Shown in pieces: positions 1 through 10,727 of a DNA stretch of 64,000 bases. This stretch comes from Isoetes taiwanensis. Its lineage: Eukaryota; Streptophyta; Lycopodiopsida; Isoetales; Isoetaceae. Each line of letters begins with the position of its first letter. Positions within the stretch are counted from its first letter, which is position 1. The stretch lies in assembly GCA_021234155.1 (NCBI GenBank), contig JAJEKV010000496.1, positions 62,001 through 126,000 of the forward strand, in the 5' to 3' direction. The notes below the pieces were generated by a model. It ran no database searches, was not told where the DNA came from, and saw only the letters and a list, made by a program, of their open reading frames with translations. The translations under genes and the position numbers were made by a program.

Positions 1-524
1 TACGTATATAATCTAAATTTCTGACGTATAAAGTTAAAAAATACGTATTTTTTTGAAAAAAACATATTTTACGTATTTTTTAGTCGCCGGCCGGAAAAAA
101 AAAATTCGCATATGCGAAACAGTAAAAACCGCGTACGCGAAAAAAAAAAAAATTGCCTTCACGTACGCAGTTTTCAAATTTTAAATTCTTATAGGATTTC
201 GCATACGTGAAAATCAAATTTCAAATTCGTACGCAGAAAAAAAAAATTAGTATTATTATTTTTTTTTCACAGACGATTTCTTGTTTTTCGCTGTGAAAAA
301 AAAAGCGTCACAGACGCGATTTTTCAGCGTCGACGTTAGATTTTTTAATGTTTGGCGTAAGCGAAAAAACTTTCGGCAGTCTGAATTAGATGGAGCAGAC
401 GCGAAAATCTTCCGATGCCGGAAATTGTTTTGCCGTATTTTTTACGTTTTATATGGCAAATATGTGTCGTATCATACAATTCATACGTATTACGTATAAA
501 ACATACAGCGTATTGAACCTTGTG
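1..524 (+). mobile_element. Short non-autonomous relative of the 12070-16797 element
   Basis: Bases 1-100 align with the left subterminal part of the larger element (12082-12190): the same AT-rich text with TACGTATTTTTT-like words leading into a GCCGG motif. Bases 420-520 align with that element's right end: TATAAAACATA, then CAG, then TATTGAACC. The two alignments predict a left terminus about 15 bases before the window. The interior carries the same kind of palindromic words (TTCGCATATGCGAAAC at 107, CGCGTACGCGAA at 131, GGCGTAAGCGAAA at 354). The right terminus is placed near 524, but its last bases (CCTTGTG) differ from CCTATCCCTG in the large element. No coding capacity is recognisable, so this looks like a MITE-type deletion derivative. 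The target-site duplication cannot be checked. Confidence 0.65.
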
Positions 525-3060
525 AATTTGTGAGCCTAAGGTGCCCTAACTTTCTTTATTTGTACACATTGATCAGGAAAATATGATGCAAAGTTTATAG
601 AAAGAAGAGTTCACCTTTTTGAAACCACAAACATTAATGTACATTTCGTGACCAAGACATGCAAGTAGTTTTCATTGCGCAATTAAAAATGGCGATGGCA
701 CCACGACAAAGAAATGGGCTTCTCCAATTAAAAGTACAACAAAAACACGAACAACATGAGAAGGCACATACATTTTACAGTTCTAAGCACGATCCACTTG
801 GGAGTCTTGGCAGCCAACTATCCAAGAGTGGAGAATGTGACAATTGCGAAGATTAAAAAGGCTTGCTCTGCAAATCTACAACCATAAGTGTACATTCAGC
901 CCATACCTGCAAGTAGTTTATTTGACTGCAATTAAAAATGATGCAAGCTCATCTGACCTCATTGAACTCTCTACCTCTAACACAATTGAGGAATCCGCCA
1001 ATGCCATGGCTGTACTCTATCTATGGATTAGTACAAAATGCAAGTTGTCTCTATCCCTAAAGCCAAGCTGCAGACCTATTTTACAACTCAACTCACTCAA
1101 ACAATATCTAACATGCACTAACACCGTCTGAATTATTCAAAGGCTTTATGTAAGCTTGCACATTGCAAGACCTGCAAGTACAGACACGCATGCTTTCATC
1201 TTTCCTTCCTTTTGTACCCTGCATGTAATGTAACGACAAACACAAAGGAAAATTGCTTTTGAAAATCACAATGCACATTGATTCTATAATGCAACAGTAT
1301 AATAATACAACAAAAATTAACATGCCATTTATGAAATGAATTTCCAATGACCTGAACCTCAAATAGAGAGTCACTAACAGTATAACCTTCACTACTCTCT
1401 TAGCAATAAAAATCTAAAGAACTTTAAAAATCATAATAAACAAACTCATGAATAGTGAGAGGTACGTTTTGAATCTCCAAAACATAGCACCTGATAGAGA
1501 TTGGAGAATTTGGCGGTATGCGACTAAAATATTGGACTTAAGTGCATGATCTCATTTTAAGCAATTTTTCTCCTTGTTTCAAATAACCTGCAACCAACAA
1601 ATCGGAGAGAATATTAGCCCAGGACTTGTCATGTAATGAAGTAATCGTACAAATCTATGACATTTTCAAATTGATTAGATGGCATATTTACAGTAAAGCA
1701 TAGTTATTAAACATGATTCAAGTTTCTTCACCTGGACATTGCTTAATGTTATGGAAGGAACATGACCCCATTTCATTCAATTAGGAACCAATTAGCAATG
1801 CCAAAGTTTGTTTTAGACAAAAAGCACTTATGAAAAGAAAAGCATACAAGATCTTGATCTATTAAATCAATGAGCTGCTATAACATTGTCTCCCACTTTG
1901 TCACAATTTTCTTCATCCATGCATTTGCAAGCCTTCAATTAGGAACTGCAAGCCTGTGGTAAAAGAGCCATTGACAAACAATAGATCAATATCAAGTATA
2001 TGCAAGAAAATAGGAATTAAAAGCTTCGTAAAAGAAGCTATGCATTTACTTTGATGCTAAATTGCAAGAGATGTCTAACTAAAAAATTGAGAGCTTTTCT
2101 CATAGTAAAGTACTTTCTTAACTGGCAGCAAAATGCAACTTATAGAATAAAAGTCATCCTTAAAGTAAAGTCATCCTTAAAGTAAATGAACTTTGCAGCT
2201 ATTAAAAAGGACAATAAATTTAACTCTCTTTAAACTGATACCTCAAATTTGAGAAGACTTTTGTCCTAAAATATTTTAAATTGCTCTTCAAGAAGTAGAC
2301 CCATGTTTCCTTCCTAGCAAAATCGTATAAGCACAAAACATTACGAAATAGCATTATTAACAACGAACAACTTTTAACATAAACTTGCATATATTAAAAT
2401 GCATACAACTATCATTTTATCTTAGTCTTAACTGCAATGCATATAAGCTATGAATAGGCATCTACTTGAGTTACCTTAGGCACCATAACCTGATCAAAGC
2501 TAAAATATTGTTCTGCCTTCCAGTTTAAATCCTTGCAGGATGCAAACCACTGTATGATTTAAACCATTGTATGATGTGAACATGTGAACCCAATAGTCAA
2601 ATAGAAGCAACCATGACCAAAAAAAAAAAAAAAACTCGGCAATCAAACAACTACAACTGAATGGCATGCCAATAGGAGCAAGACCGACCATTTCTGGTAT
2701 TATTGGATCTCCAATGGTATTCTAAGCACTCATCACTTCGTCATCCATTCCACAGCCATCAATCCATTTGCAACTCATCGATTTGATATCATCTGAGCAA
2801 AATCGAACTTGGAACTCCACTATTTGTTATCGAATACTAAGCATGCGAACATCATCTCCCCAAACAGTTTCCATTAAATTGAAGCTGACTTTAGTTTGGC
2901 AAGGCAGTGGCTGCCGAATCTTTCAGGTATCAAATCTGCCTATCTTAGCTTCTTTGGCAGATGCCGAGTTTTTTGGAACTCACCGCTCAGGGATAGAGCT
3001 GAAAGAAATTTTCGAGTGTCAAATCTGCACCATCGAAGATTTTAGGACGTGGTTGTTGTC
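525..3060. other. AT-rich intergenic stretch, no gene recognised
   Basis: I see no credible coding region, RNA gene or transposon end here. Two short related segments (about 657-693 and 906-942, both with GCAAGTAGTTT and AATTAAAAATG) suggest a small old duplication. A poly-A run lies near 2620. Open frames at 2500-2691 and 2768-3265 have no recognisable domain. Confidence 0.5.
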
Positions 3061-3126
3061 ATGGATCTCAGCCGTCCAAATTAGGGCTGGATCCACGACA
3101 CTAAAACATTTTAATATAGTAAAGAG
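3061..3126 (-). mobile_element. Possible Helitron-like 5' end (isolated)
   Basis: Read on the minus strand, the segment begins TCTTTACTATATTAAAATG and continues with a GTGG-ATCCAGCCCTAA stretch. This resembles the 5' end of the Helitron at 42866-44771, which starts TCCTATATTATAATG and then has GGACCCAGCCCTAG. The base before TC is not the expected A, and I found no matching hairpin plus CTAG 3' end at lower coordinates. It is therefore an isolated or decayed terminus at best. Confidence 0.25.
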
Positions 3127-3798
3127 AAAATATTCCCTAGATTCACAAGGCAAACTAAGAATAAATACGTTGAGCCTGAGCCATTTTTCCAAGCCAACTC
3201 TGTTGCCTAGTTTTTCGCTCTGGCATGTTATGATTATGGGAATGCTCGGATGTTATATGAACTAAGGTTAGGTATTAATTGTTCGTAAATCTAAATAAAA
3301 AATACATGTCAATCCATTCAAGGTATGAATATCTCGATAATGGATAGCAACACCCATTCTGGTGGTATCCTTAGCCATTAACAAGGTCGTTTAATAATGA
3401 TCCTTACCAAATGTAGTTGGATACACGTTCATAAATAGTCTTTCTCGAGTTAGCATATCCATAGAAAAATACTGGAAATCGCTCATGTTGCTAGCATGGA
3501 TTGCACTTTGGTCTGCCCACAACTCTCCGGGGAGAATAAGCAGAAATCGAGGCCAGGAGTGTTAAGCACTCAACACTAGTGAGTGGGCACTGATGAAGCT
3601 CACTAGTGCAGACTCGATGGTGGTTACGTCGAGTTGCTTCTAGGTGAAGCTTATTTCCCTAAGCTAGAGATCCGTAGCTTAGGGGGGGCGCAACATATTA
3701 TTTCAGGTTTGGGGACGACATGTAGGTTTTGCACCTGTGAGATCTTGAGCAGTGTGTGAAATAATTCGGTAATGACAAGTGTCGAGCGAAGGACCGTC
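3127..3798. other. Noncoding stretch before the foldback array
   Basis: No gene or transposon end is recognisable. A short local repeat of CACTAGTG-type words occurs at about 3570-3610. Confidence 0.4.
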
Positions 3799-3977
3799 AA
3801 AAAACAACTGAGGAGCATAAACAGATGTAAGGGCAAAGCAGATTTCTATCAATTTCTAAGAATATATATTCGAAAACATCGAAGAAGAATTCCGTTCTTA
3901 GCTAATTCCATTATTTATTCCATCATATATGTTAATGACGTGACAACGAGCTGCATAAGATATCTAATAAGTTCCTG

Positions 3978-4535
3978 AAGGACCAGGTCTAACTTGACTG
4001 CACAACTAGATCTGCTTCTTCCTATGCTGATGAAGAGTCTAACCTTACCTTCTAGTTATTTCCCTAGCTTCTTGCTTTATCATATCCTTAAAAGTAGTTC
4101 CTATAACACTAGTGGTTGGTGGCTAGAAAAAGTTTGTCCTTGTACAGCCTTGCGGAATAGCTCAATTGGTGACATCCTTCCCAGTTGGTCCAGTTGGATG
4201 GTAAAGCGAACACCCTGTGGTGTTTTACTTTCTAATAAGTTGATCAATTTGCAGGAAGATTCATCAACTTATGAGAAAGTAAAACACTACAAGGTACTCG
4301 ATTTACCACCCAACCAGACCAACTAGAAGAGATGTCACCAAGTCAAACTACTCCGCAAGACTGTATAAGAACACGCTCTCTTTAGCTATCAACCACTAGC
4401 GTTACAGGAACTCTTTCTAATGTTATGATCAAGCAACAAGCAAGAGAAAATACTGCAGAGCAAGGCTAGGCTCTTCATCAAATATAGAAAGGAGCAGATC
4501 TAGTTGTGCAGTCAACTTAGACCCCTACGTACCTT
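3978..4535. repeat. Long near-perfect inverted repeat (hairpin core, copy 1)
   Basis: The left arm (about 3978-4244) and right arm (4263-about 4535) are reverse complements over nearly their whole length with scattered mismatches. They are separated by an 18-nt loop at 4245-4262. Anchor words in the left arm are GACTGCACAACTAGATCTGC and ATAAGTTGAT; the right arm carries their complements. A transcript across it would fold into a ~270 bp duplex. Confidence 0.85.
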
Positions 4536-6554
4536 TCTAGGCATAACTTTCAAACCGTAAGAAATATATGGATAATCAAGTCCAATCTGGAAACTAGACT
4601 TCAAGGGCTTTTGAATAAGGTAAGGATCGTCAATTTCTAAGTTGTGGTCGTGAAGATATCACTTCTCAAAGTTATCCTTCTATTTATAGGTAGCAACACA
4701 TTTTTTTTGCCTTTTTGCTTTTAAATAAATTTTCTCTTTGATAATATCAAGGTTTAGACATACTGGATGTCTTTCCTACTTCATCATACCAATAAATATT
4801 GTTCCATGCCTGAAGCAATCCAAAAGCGATGTATAGATTTTGCTAGAAATAAAAAATATGTGGACGATGTGGCTGAAAACAACTGAGGAGCATAAACAGA
4901 TGCAAGGACAAAGCAGATATCTATCAATTCCTAAGAATATATCTTCCAAAACATCGAAGAAGAATTTCGTTCTGAGCTAATTCCATTATTTATTCCATCA
5001 TCTATGTTAATGACGTGATAACGAGCTGCATAAGATATCGAATAAGTTCCTGAAGGACCAGGTCTAAGTTGACTGCACAACTAGATCTGCTTCTTCCTAT
5101 GCTGATGAATAGTCTAGCCTTACCTTCTAGTTATTTCTCTAGCTTCTTGCTTTATCATATCATTAAAAGGAGTTCCTGTAACACCAGTGGTTAGTGGCTA
5201 GAAAGGGTTTGTCCTTGTACAGCGTTGTGGAATAGCTCGACTTGGTGACATCTTTCCCAGTTGGTCCAGTTGAATGGTAAATCGAGCACCCTATGGTGTT
5301 TTACTTTCTAATAAGTTGATCAATTTGCAGGAAGATTCTTCCGCAAGGCTATATAAGAACAAACGCTTTCTAACTACCAACCACTAGTGTTACAGGTCCT
5401 TCTAATGATATGATCAAGCAAGAAGCAAGAGAAAATACTGCAGAGCAAGGCTAGGCTCTTCATCAAACATAGAAAGAAGCAGATCTAGTTGTGCAGTTAA
5501 CTTAGATCCCTACGTATCTTTCTAGGCATAACTTTCAAACCGTAAGAAATATATGGATAACCAAGTCCTAAAGAATATATCTTTCAAAATATCAAAGAAG
5601 AATTCCGTTCTGAGCTAATTCCATTATTTATTCCATCATATATGTTAATGACGTGACAACGAGCTGCATAAGATATCGAATAAGTTCCTGAAGGACCAGG
5701 TCTAAGTTGACTGCACAACTATCTGCTTCTTCCTATGTTGATGAATAGTCTAGCCTTACCTTCTAGTTATTTCCCTAGCTTCTTGCTTTATCATACCATT
5801 AAAAGGAGTTCCTGCAACACCAGTGGTTGGTGGCTAGAAAGGGTTTGTCCTTGTACAGCGTTGTGGAATAGTTCGACTTGGTGACATCTTTCTCAATTGG
5901 TCCAGTTGAATGGTAAATCGAGCACCCTATGGTGTTTTACTTTCTAATAAGTTGATCAATTTGCAGGAAGATTCTTCCGCAAGGCTATATAAGAACAAAC
6001 GCTTTCTAACTACCAACCACTAGTGTTACAGGTCCTTCTAATGATATGATCAAGCAAGAAGCAAGAGAAAATACTGCAGAGCAAGGCTAGGCTCTTCATC
6101 AAACATAGAAAGAAGCAGATCTAGTTGTGCAGTTAACTTAGATCCCTACGTATCTTTCTAGGCATAACTTTCAAACCGTAAGAAATATATGGATAACCAA
6201 GTCCTAAGAATATATCTTTCTTCTTCTTCTTCTATTTATAGGTAACAACACCTTTGTTTTGCCTTTTTGCTTTTAAATAAAGGTCAAGGTTTATTTTTAA
6301 CTTTCTCTTTGATAATATCAAGGCTTAGACATACTGGATGGCTTTCCTACTTGATCATATCAATAAATATTGTTCCATGCCTGAAGCAATCCAAAAACGC
6401 TGTATAGATTTTGCTAGAAATAAAAATATATGTGGACCATGTGGCTAGAAACAACTGAGGAACATAAACAGATGCAAGGGCAAAGCAGATATCTATAAAA
6501 TCCTAAGAATATATCTTCCAAAACATCGAAGAAGAATTCCGTTCTGAGCTAATT

Positions 6555-6768
6555 CATCGTCAACAAGGGCGTTCTAGTGCGTTGTATTATTATCTAAGAC
6601 TTGCATCATTCCATGACGATGCCATGTTAATTGCTAGGAACATGTAGATTATGTAGCTAACCCAATAACGGAAGTTTCGTAAGGGGACCAGAGCAGGCTA
6701 CAATAAATAAAACCATGAAATTGATTTAAATTATATATCTAGATCTAGGGTTTAATTATTATGACACA
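6555..6768. mobile_element. Unclassified 214-base insertion in foldback copy 4
   Basis: Copies 1-3 read GAGCTAATTCCATTATTTATTCC without interruption. In copy 4 the same text is split after GAGCTAATTC and resumes at CATTATTTATTCC near 6769. The inserted AT-rich sequence has no coding potential and I see no convincing terminal inverted repeat, so its class is unknown. Confidence 0.5.
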
Positions 6769-6899
6769 TCCATTATTTATTCCATCATCTATGTTAATGA
6801 CGTGACAACGAGTTGCATAAGATATCGAATAAGTTCCTGAAGGACCAGGTCTAAGTTGAATGCACAACTAGATCTGCTTCTTCCTATGTTGATGAAGAG

Positions 6900-7171
6900 C
6901 CTTTTTAATTTGCTTCACTGTTGCTTGACGGTCTTAAGCATTAGCTAGCAAAAGGAACTGACTGATTTTGGGCTATAAGGAATGGTCCTGTTTTATATCA
7001 GCATTTCGGCCCTGTTTTGATCACTGCCAGCTACTTCTATTTCCCAGGATGGCAACATTCAGATTGCAACAATTTTTGTGATTCATGCTTCTACCTGAGA
7101 TGGCGAATTCGGGATATAAAGATGGTTATATATGTTTATTATCAGTTTGCTGCAATACTTATGCAGACCAC
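6900..7171. other. 3' flank of the PPR gene
   Basis: Noncoding sequence between the foldback array and the PPR stop codon. On the minus strand it would hold the PPR 3' untranslated region, or an intron if the splice-donor-like sequence at the PPR 3' end is used. No polyadenylation signal was pinned down. Confidence 0.4.
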
Positions 7172-9706
7172 CTACCTGAATGCCACATTTGATGGTAGCA
7201 TGATTGCAGATTGATGAGGAACTTCGTTAAGCACATGGCGATGTTTTACATAGTCTGCAAGTCCAGCTTTTCCATGAACTCCACATGCATTAAGAAATGC
7301 CATCCACAAACTAGCAGTAGGTTGAAATGGCATTGTATGAATAACATCATTTATTTCATTCAGGTGGCCTGCACGGCCAAGAAGGTCCACCATACAGGCA
7401 TAGTGGTTGTTACTATACAGAATGCCATGATCTTGACTCATTGACATAAAATGGTAAAAACCAGTATCTATCAGGCCCATATGGCTACATACAGAAAGAA
7501 TTGAAACAAAAGTAATATCATCTGGCTCAATACCTTGCTGCTGCATTTGTGTAAAAAGCAGCAAAGCCTCATTGCCATTTCCATGCTTTGCATACCCTTT
7601 TATCATTGCATTCTGAGATTCTACACTCTGTTTTTGCATCTCATTATATATCTGACGAGCATGTTCAATGCCTCCACAGTTAGAATACATGTCAACAAGA
7701 GTAATATGTGCAGTACTGTCAAGCTCCTCCATGTTTTCCAAAAGTTTAGCTAGAAAACTTCTTCCATACTCCATTGCTGCTAAGTCGGAGCATGCAGAAA
7801 TGGCACTAACGTAGGTGACCTTGTCTGGCTTTAATCCTTCCTGTTGCATCGAGTTAAATAGATTAAGTGCTTCTTTGCTGTTACCATGTTGTGAATATCC
7901 TGCAATCATGGCGTTCCACGTAACCGCATTTTTTGAGGACATGCTATTGAACACTTCGCTTGCGCTCTTCAAATCTCCGCATTTAGCATACATATCAATC
8001 AAGGCATTACACAAAATGATATCTGGTATAGGCCCTGTCTTTGTGATCCTGGCATGAATCTGTTTTCCCTGATTAAGGGCTCCTGCAACTGTACACGAAT
8101 TGATAATGTGGACAAGAGCAACATTATCAGGTTCTATATCTCCTTTCTGCATGTCCATAAAAAATGAAAGAGCTCCCTTGTGGTTCCCAGAATAAGCATA
8201 TCCTGTGTAAATGGCAGTCCATACCACAATGTCTGCCTTTTCCATTGCTTCAAATAGCTGATGTGCATCAGCAATGCTGCCACATCTAGAATACATGTAA
8301 ATTATGGCGCTTCCAACAGGGATATCCAAATTAATCATGGACTTTATAACGTGGGCATGTATCCTTTTGCCGTGCAATAGATCTGTGCTGCTTGCACAGA
8401 TATCAAGAATATTAATAAAGCTAGCATCCATTGGGTGCAAACCTTGGCATTGCATTTCATAGAAAAGATTAAGTGCTTCTTTTCTATACCCCTGCTGTGC
8501 ATAACCAGCTAACATGCCATTCCATGACACCTCATTCTTTGTTGGCATCATACGGAACACATGAGAAGCACTTTCCATGCCACCACTTTTTGCATATTTA
8601 TCAACCAATGTACTTCCGACAAAAACATCCGCTTCAAATCCAAATCGAATAATATGTGAATGGATCAACTTTATTAGTACAAAGCTAGTGCATAGACCTA
8701 ACAGACTAATAAATGTAGCGTTTGCTGGTTTTATCCCCATTTTTTGCATCATGTCATAGAGTAGAAGAGCTCCCTGACTGCCAACATGTGTCACATATGC
8801 TGCAATCAATATATTCCATGAGATTGTATCTAGTAAATCCATTCTTTCAAATACTTGGTTAGCTTCAGCTATGTTGCCACATTTGGAATACATGTCAATA
8901 AGCGTATTGGCCACGACTAGATGCGAGCAATATTGAGTTCTTAATAGTTGGCAATGTGCCCATTTTCCCTCCTCCAAGGCCTCTATATCAGCACATGCAC
9001 TTAACAAAGTGGTGAAGGTTATATTGTCTGGCTCCACCCCTTCCAATTGCATTTGCCTAAAAAGTCTAATGGCTGCTCTACCATTCTTATGATGGCTATA
9101 CACTGCAATTATTGCATTCCAGGTCACTACACTCTTCAGAAGCATTCCATCAAAAACAACTTGAGCATTATCTACACAATTACACTTACCATACATGGTA
9201 GTAAGCGAGTTAGCCACAAACAAATCACCTCCATATCCTTTAAGTATGATACTAGCATGCACATATTTTCCATGTTCATATTCTGGGACATCAGCGCAAG
9301 CCCCTGTATAACAGATATAAGTGACCTTGTCACACTTCACACCTTCTTCTTGCATTCTTTTAAAGAGCTCGATAGCCTCGTCAGGACATCCTTTCTGGAC
9401 ATATGCATTGGTCATTACCGTCCATGTAAACACATTTCGGGTTTGCATTTTCTCAAAAAAGTGATGTGCATCAACTAGAATCCCACATTTCACATACATG
9501 TTTAGTACTGTGTTTAGCAAGAATAAATTTGACTTGTGCTTGCTTTTGATAATGTGCGCATGGATTTTCTTTCCCTCAATGGCATCACTATTGTGAATGC
9601 ATCTTTGTAAGTCCGAAACGAAAGTTCCTAAAGACTGCTGGCCTGAGGAATGAAAAGCATATCCTATATCACTCAAGCACATGATCTCTTTGGGCAAAAC
9701 TTCCAT
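7172..9706 (-). CDS. PLS-class pentatricopeptide repeat protein with truncated E motif
   Basis: A single uninterrupted 844-codon frame with ATG at 9704-9706. Seven P-L-S triplets of about 101 residues follow one another; P-type motifs (VTWNAMIAGY.., EALxLFxxMQ, GxxPD) start near residues 91, 192, 293 and so on to about 697. L/S motifs carry GKxIHAHIIK and NTLIDMYSKCG signatures. From about residue 735 there is an E1-like region (HYACMVDLLGRAGHLNE, ACGVHG) that ends abruptly; no full E2 or DYW deaminase domain follows. PLS-type PPR proteins act in plastids or mitochondria, mostly as site-specific RNA-binding factors in C-to-U editing, recruiting a deaminase in trans when DYW is absent. Intactness over 2.5 kb amid decayed transposons argues for selection or recent origin. 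The final codons overlap a CAG/GTAGGT donor-like sequence, so more exons are possible. Confidence 0.93.
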   Translation of the reverse strand: MEVLPKEIMCLSDIGYAFHSSGQQSLGTFVSDLQRCIHNSDAIEGKKIHAHIIKSKHKSNLFLLNTVLNMYVKCGILVDAHHFFEKMQTRNVFTWTVMTNAYVQKGCPDEAIELFKRMQEEGVKCDKVTYICYTGACADVPEYEHGKYVHASIILKGYGGDLFVANSLTTMYGKCNCVDNAQVVFDGMLLKSVVTWNAIIAVYSHHKNGRAAIRLFRQMQLEGVEPDNITFTTLLSACADIEALEEGKWAHCQLLRTQYCSHLVVANTLIDMYSKCGNIAEANQVFERMDLLDTISWNILIAAYVTHVGSQGALLLYDMMQKMGIKPANATFISLLGLCTSFVLIKLIHSHIIRFGFEADVFVGSTLVDKYAKSGGMESASHVFRMMPTKNEVSWNGMLAGYAQQGYRKEALNLFYEMQCQGLHPMDASFINILDICASSTDLLHGKRIHAHVIKSMINLDIPVGSAIIYMYSRCGSIADAHQLFEAMEKADIVVWTAIYTGYAYSGNHKGALSFFMDMQKGDIEPDNVALVHIINSCTVAGALNQGKQIHARITKTGPIPDIILCNALIDMYAKCGDLKSASEVFNSMSSKNAVTWNAMIAGYSQHGNSKEALNLFNSMQQEGLKPDKVTYVSAISACSDLAAMEYGRSFLAKLLENMEELDSTAHITLVDMYSNCGGIEHARQIYNEMQKQSVESQNAMIKGYAKHGNGNEALLLFTQMQQQGIEPDDITFVSILSVCSHMGLIDTGFYHFMSMSQDHGILYSNNHYACMVDLLGRAGHLNEINDVIHTMPFQPTASLWMAFLNACGVHGKAGLADYVKHRHVLNEVPHQSAIMLPSNVAFR

Positions 9707-9860
9707 TTACTACAAGTTGTTGATTTTAAGCTCCCAGAATGGTTAACACAAACATCTTGACAACTTCAAGCACCATATTCGTAAATTGAAGAGTTTATAA
9801 CTACGTCATTCTGTTTCTGACGTGAATTGCAAATTAAGATATGAAAAGAATACCTCTGTT
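9707..9860. other. 5' flank of the PPR gene
   Basis: Immediate upstream region of the minus-strand PPR gene. It is AT-rich, with no clear TATA box. Confidence 0.4.
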
Positions 9861-9996
9861 CCCGTTAGACCCTGAACTCGGGTTATGCAAATAACCATTT
9901 TTACTTCACTATAATTGTTGTTCGGGTTCCCGTTAGACCCTGAACTCGGGTTATGCAAATAACCATTTTGACCTCACTATAATTGTTGTTCGGGTT
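9861..9996. repeat. Tandem duplication, 2 x 68 bp
   Basis: Units 9861-9928 and 9929-9996 both read CCCGTTAGACCCTGAACTCG and end in GTTCGGGTT, with only a few differences. They lie in the upstream region of the PPR gene. Confidence 0.95.
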
Positions 9997-10108
9997 GTTG
10001 TAGGCCCAAAAGATGGCCAGTTAAAAACAAAGGCATGTAGCCATTATATAGAGATGGCATCCGGCCCTTCTAAGCGTACTGTGCTAACTCTGTTTTTTAG
10101 CAGGCTCG

Positions 10109-10229
10109 CCTAACTGGATATGCACCATTTCGTGCAATTCTAAGGCTATCTTAACCGGATGTGCACCATTTCATGCAATTCTAAGGCTTGCCTAACCGGA
10201 TGTGCACTATTTCGTGCAATTCTAAGGTG
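10109..10229. repeat. Tandem repeat, 3 x 41 bp
   Basis: Three units with starts 41 bases apart share CTAACCGGATGTGCACCATT and a TGCAATTCTAAGG end. Confidence 0.93.
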
Positions 10230-10305
10230 TCCACGTCTAACACCCACGTTACCCAAACTTAATTGCCTCCCCTCTCACACAAGGCTACGGGAAGCCTTCC
10301 CCATT

Positions 10306-10727
10306 ACGTGGCAATGGCGAAGCCTTCCCTTTTCCGGCACGTAAAGGACGGCTGGGCCCAATCCAGCCGTCTCATCCAATGAATAAGTGACACGTGTCAC
10401 ATTTTCATGCATTCCGCCACTTTTACTCTGCATTCCGCCATTTTTACTCTGCGTCCCATCATTTTTACTACCTTTCTGACTTTTCTTACCTGCTCTTTTG
10501 AAATTTTCACCCGGATTTTGACACGTGGCACAGCTGGATTGGGCCCAGCCGTCCTCTACGTTAGGTGAAAGCCCCTCCGGGCTTGATTCTGGAGGGTCAA
10601 ACAGGCCTCTGCGCTCCGCGTGTCGGCCAGCTTTCCCCTCTGGAATCAAGCCCGGAGGGGCTTTCTCGTATACAAAAATTTTTGTTGTCCGAACGTGGCA
10701 ATGGCGAAGCCTTTCCTTTTCCAGCAC
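10306..10727. repeat. Compact element-like block of nested direct and inverted repeats
   Basis: The block is bounded by 35 bp direct repeats (10306-10340 and 10693-10727, starting ACGTGGCAATGGCGAAGCC). Inside are a palindrome ACGGCTGG...CCAGCCGT at 10348-10370 with an inverted second copy at 10531-10553, and an exact 22 bp inverted repeat (10568-10589 and 10643-10664, core AGCCCCTCCGGGCTTGATTC). Three ~21 bp direct repeats ending TTTTACTCTGC or similar lie at about 10415-10475. The direct repeats flanking a noncoding body recall a TRIM or other small non-autonomous element, but I cannot assign a class. Confidence 0.6.
10387..10400. promoter_or_regulatory. Perfect G-box palindrome
   Basis: GTGACACGTGTCAC is a 14 bp perfect palindrome around CACGTG, the core bound by plant bZIP and bHLH factors. 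A second ACACGTGGCA occurs near 10521. Function is inferred from the motif only. Confidence 0.35.

Larger units (their letters stand above)
3799..6899. repeat. Tandem array of a foldback repeat (about four copies)
   Basis: Copies start at 3799, 4876, about 5569 and 6452, each with CAACTGAGGAGCATAAAC-like or immediately following sequence. Copy 1 is complete: leader, inverted-repeat core and a tail from about 4560 to 4875. Copies 2 and 3 keep the left arm but lack the innermost part of the right arm, so their hairpin loops are larger. Copy 2 also lacks the tail. Copy 4 is broken by a 214-base insertion at 6555-6768 and stops in the left arm near 6899. No protein is encoded. The array could arise from unequal exchange of a foldback transposon or hairpin-RNA locus. 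Confidence 0.8.

Noticed and set aside
2768-3265. 165-codon plus-strand open frame
   Set aside because: No domain, and its 3' part overlaps Helitron-like terminal sequence on the other strand.
4150-4200. tRNA-like A-box (TAGCTCAATTGG) in the foldback arm
   Set aside because: No B-box at the right distance and no cloverleaf; the pattern is part of the inverted repeat.
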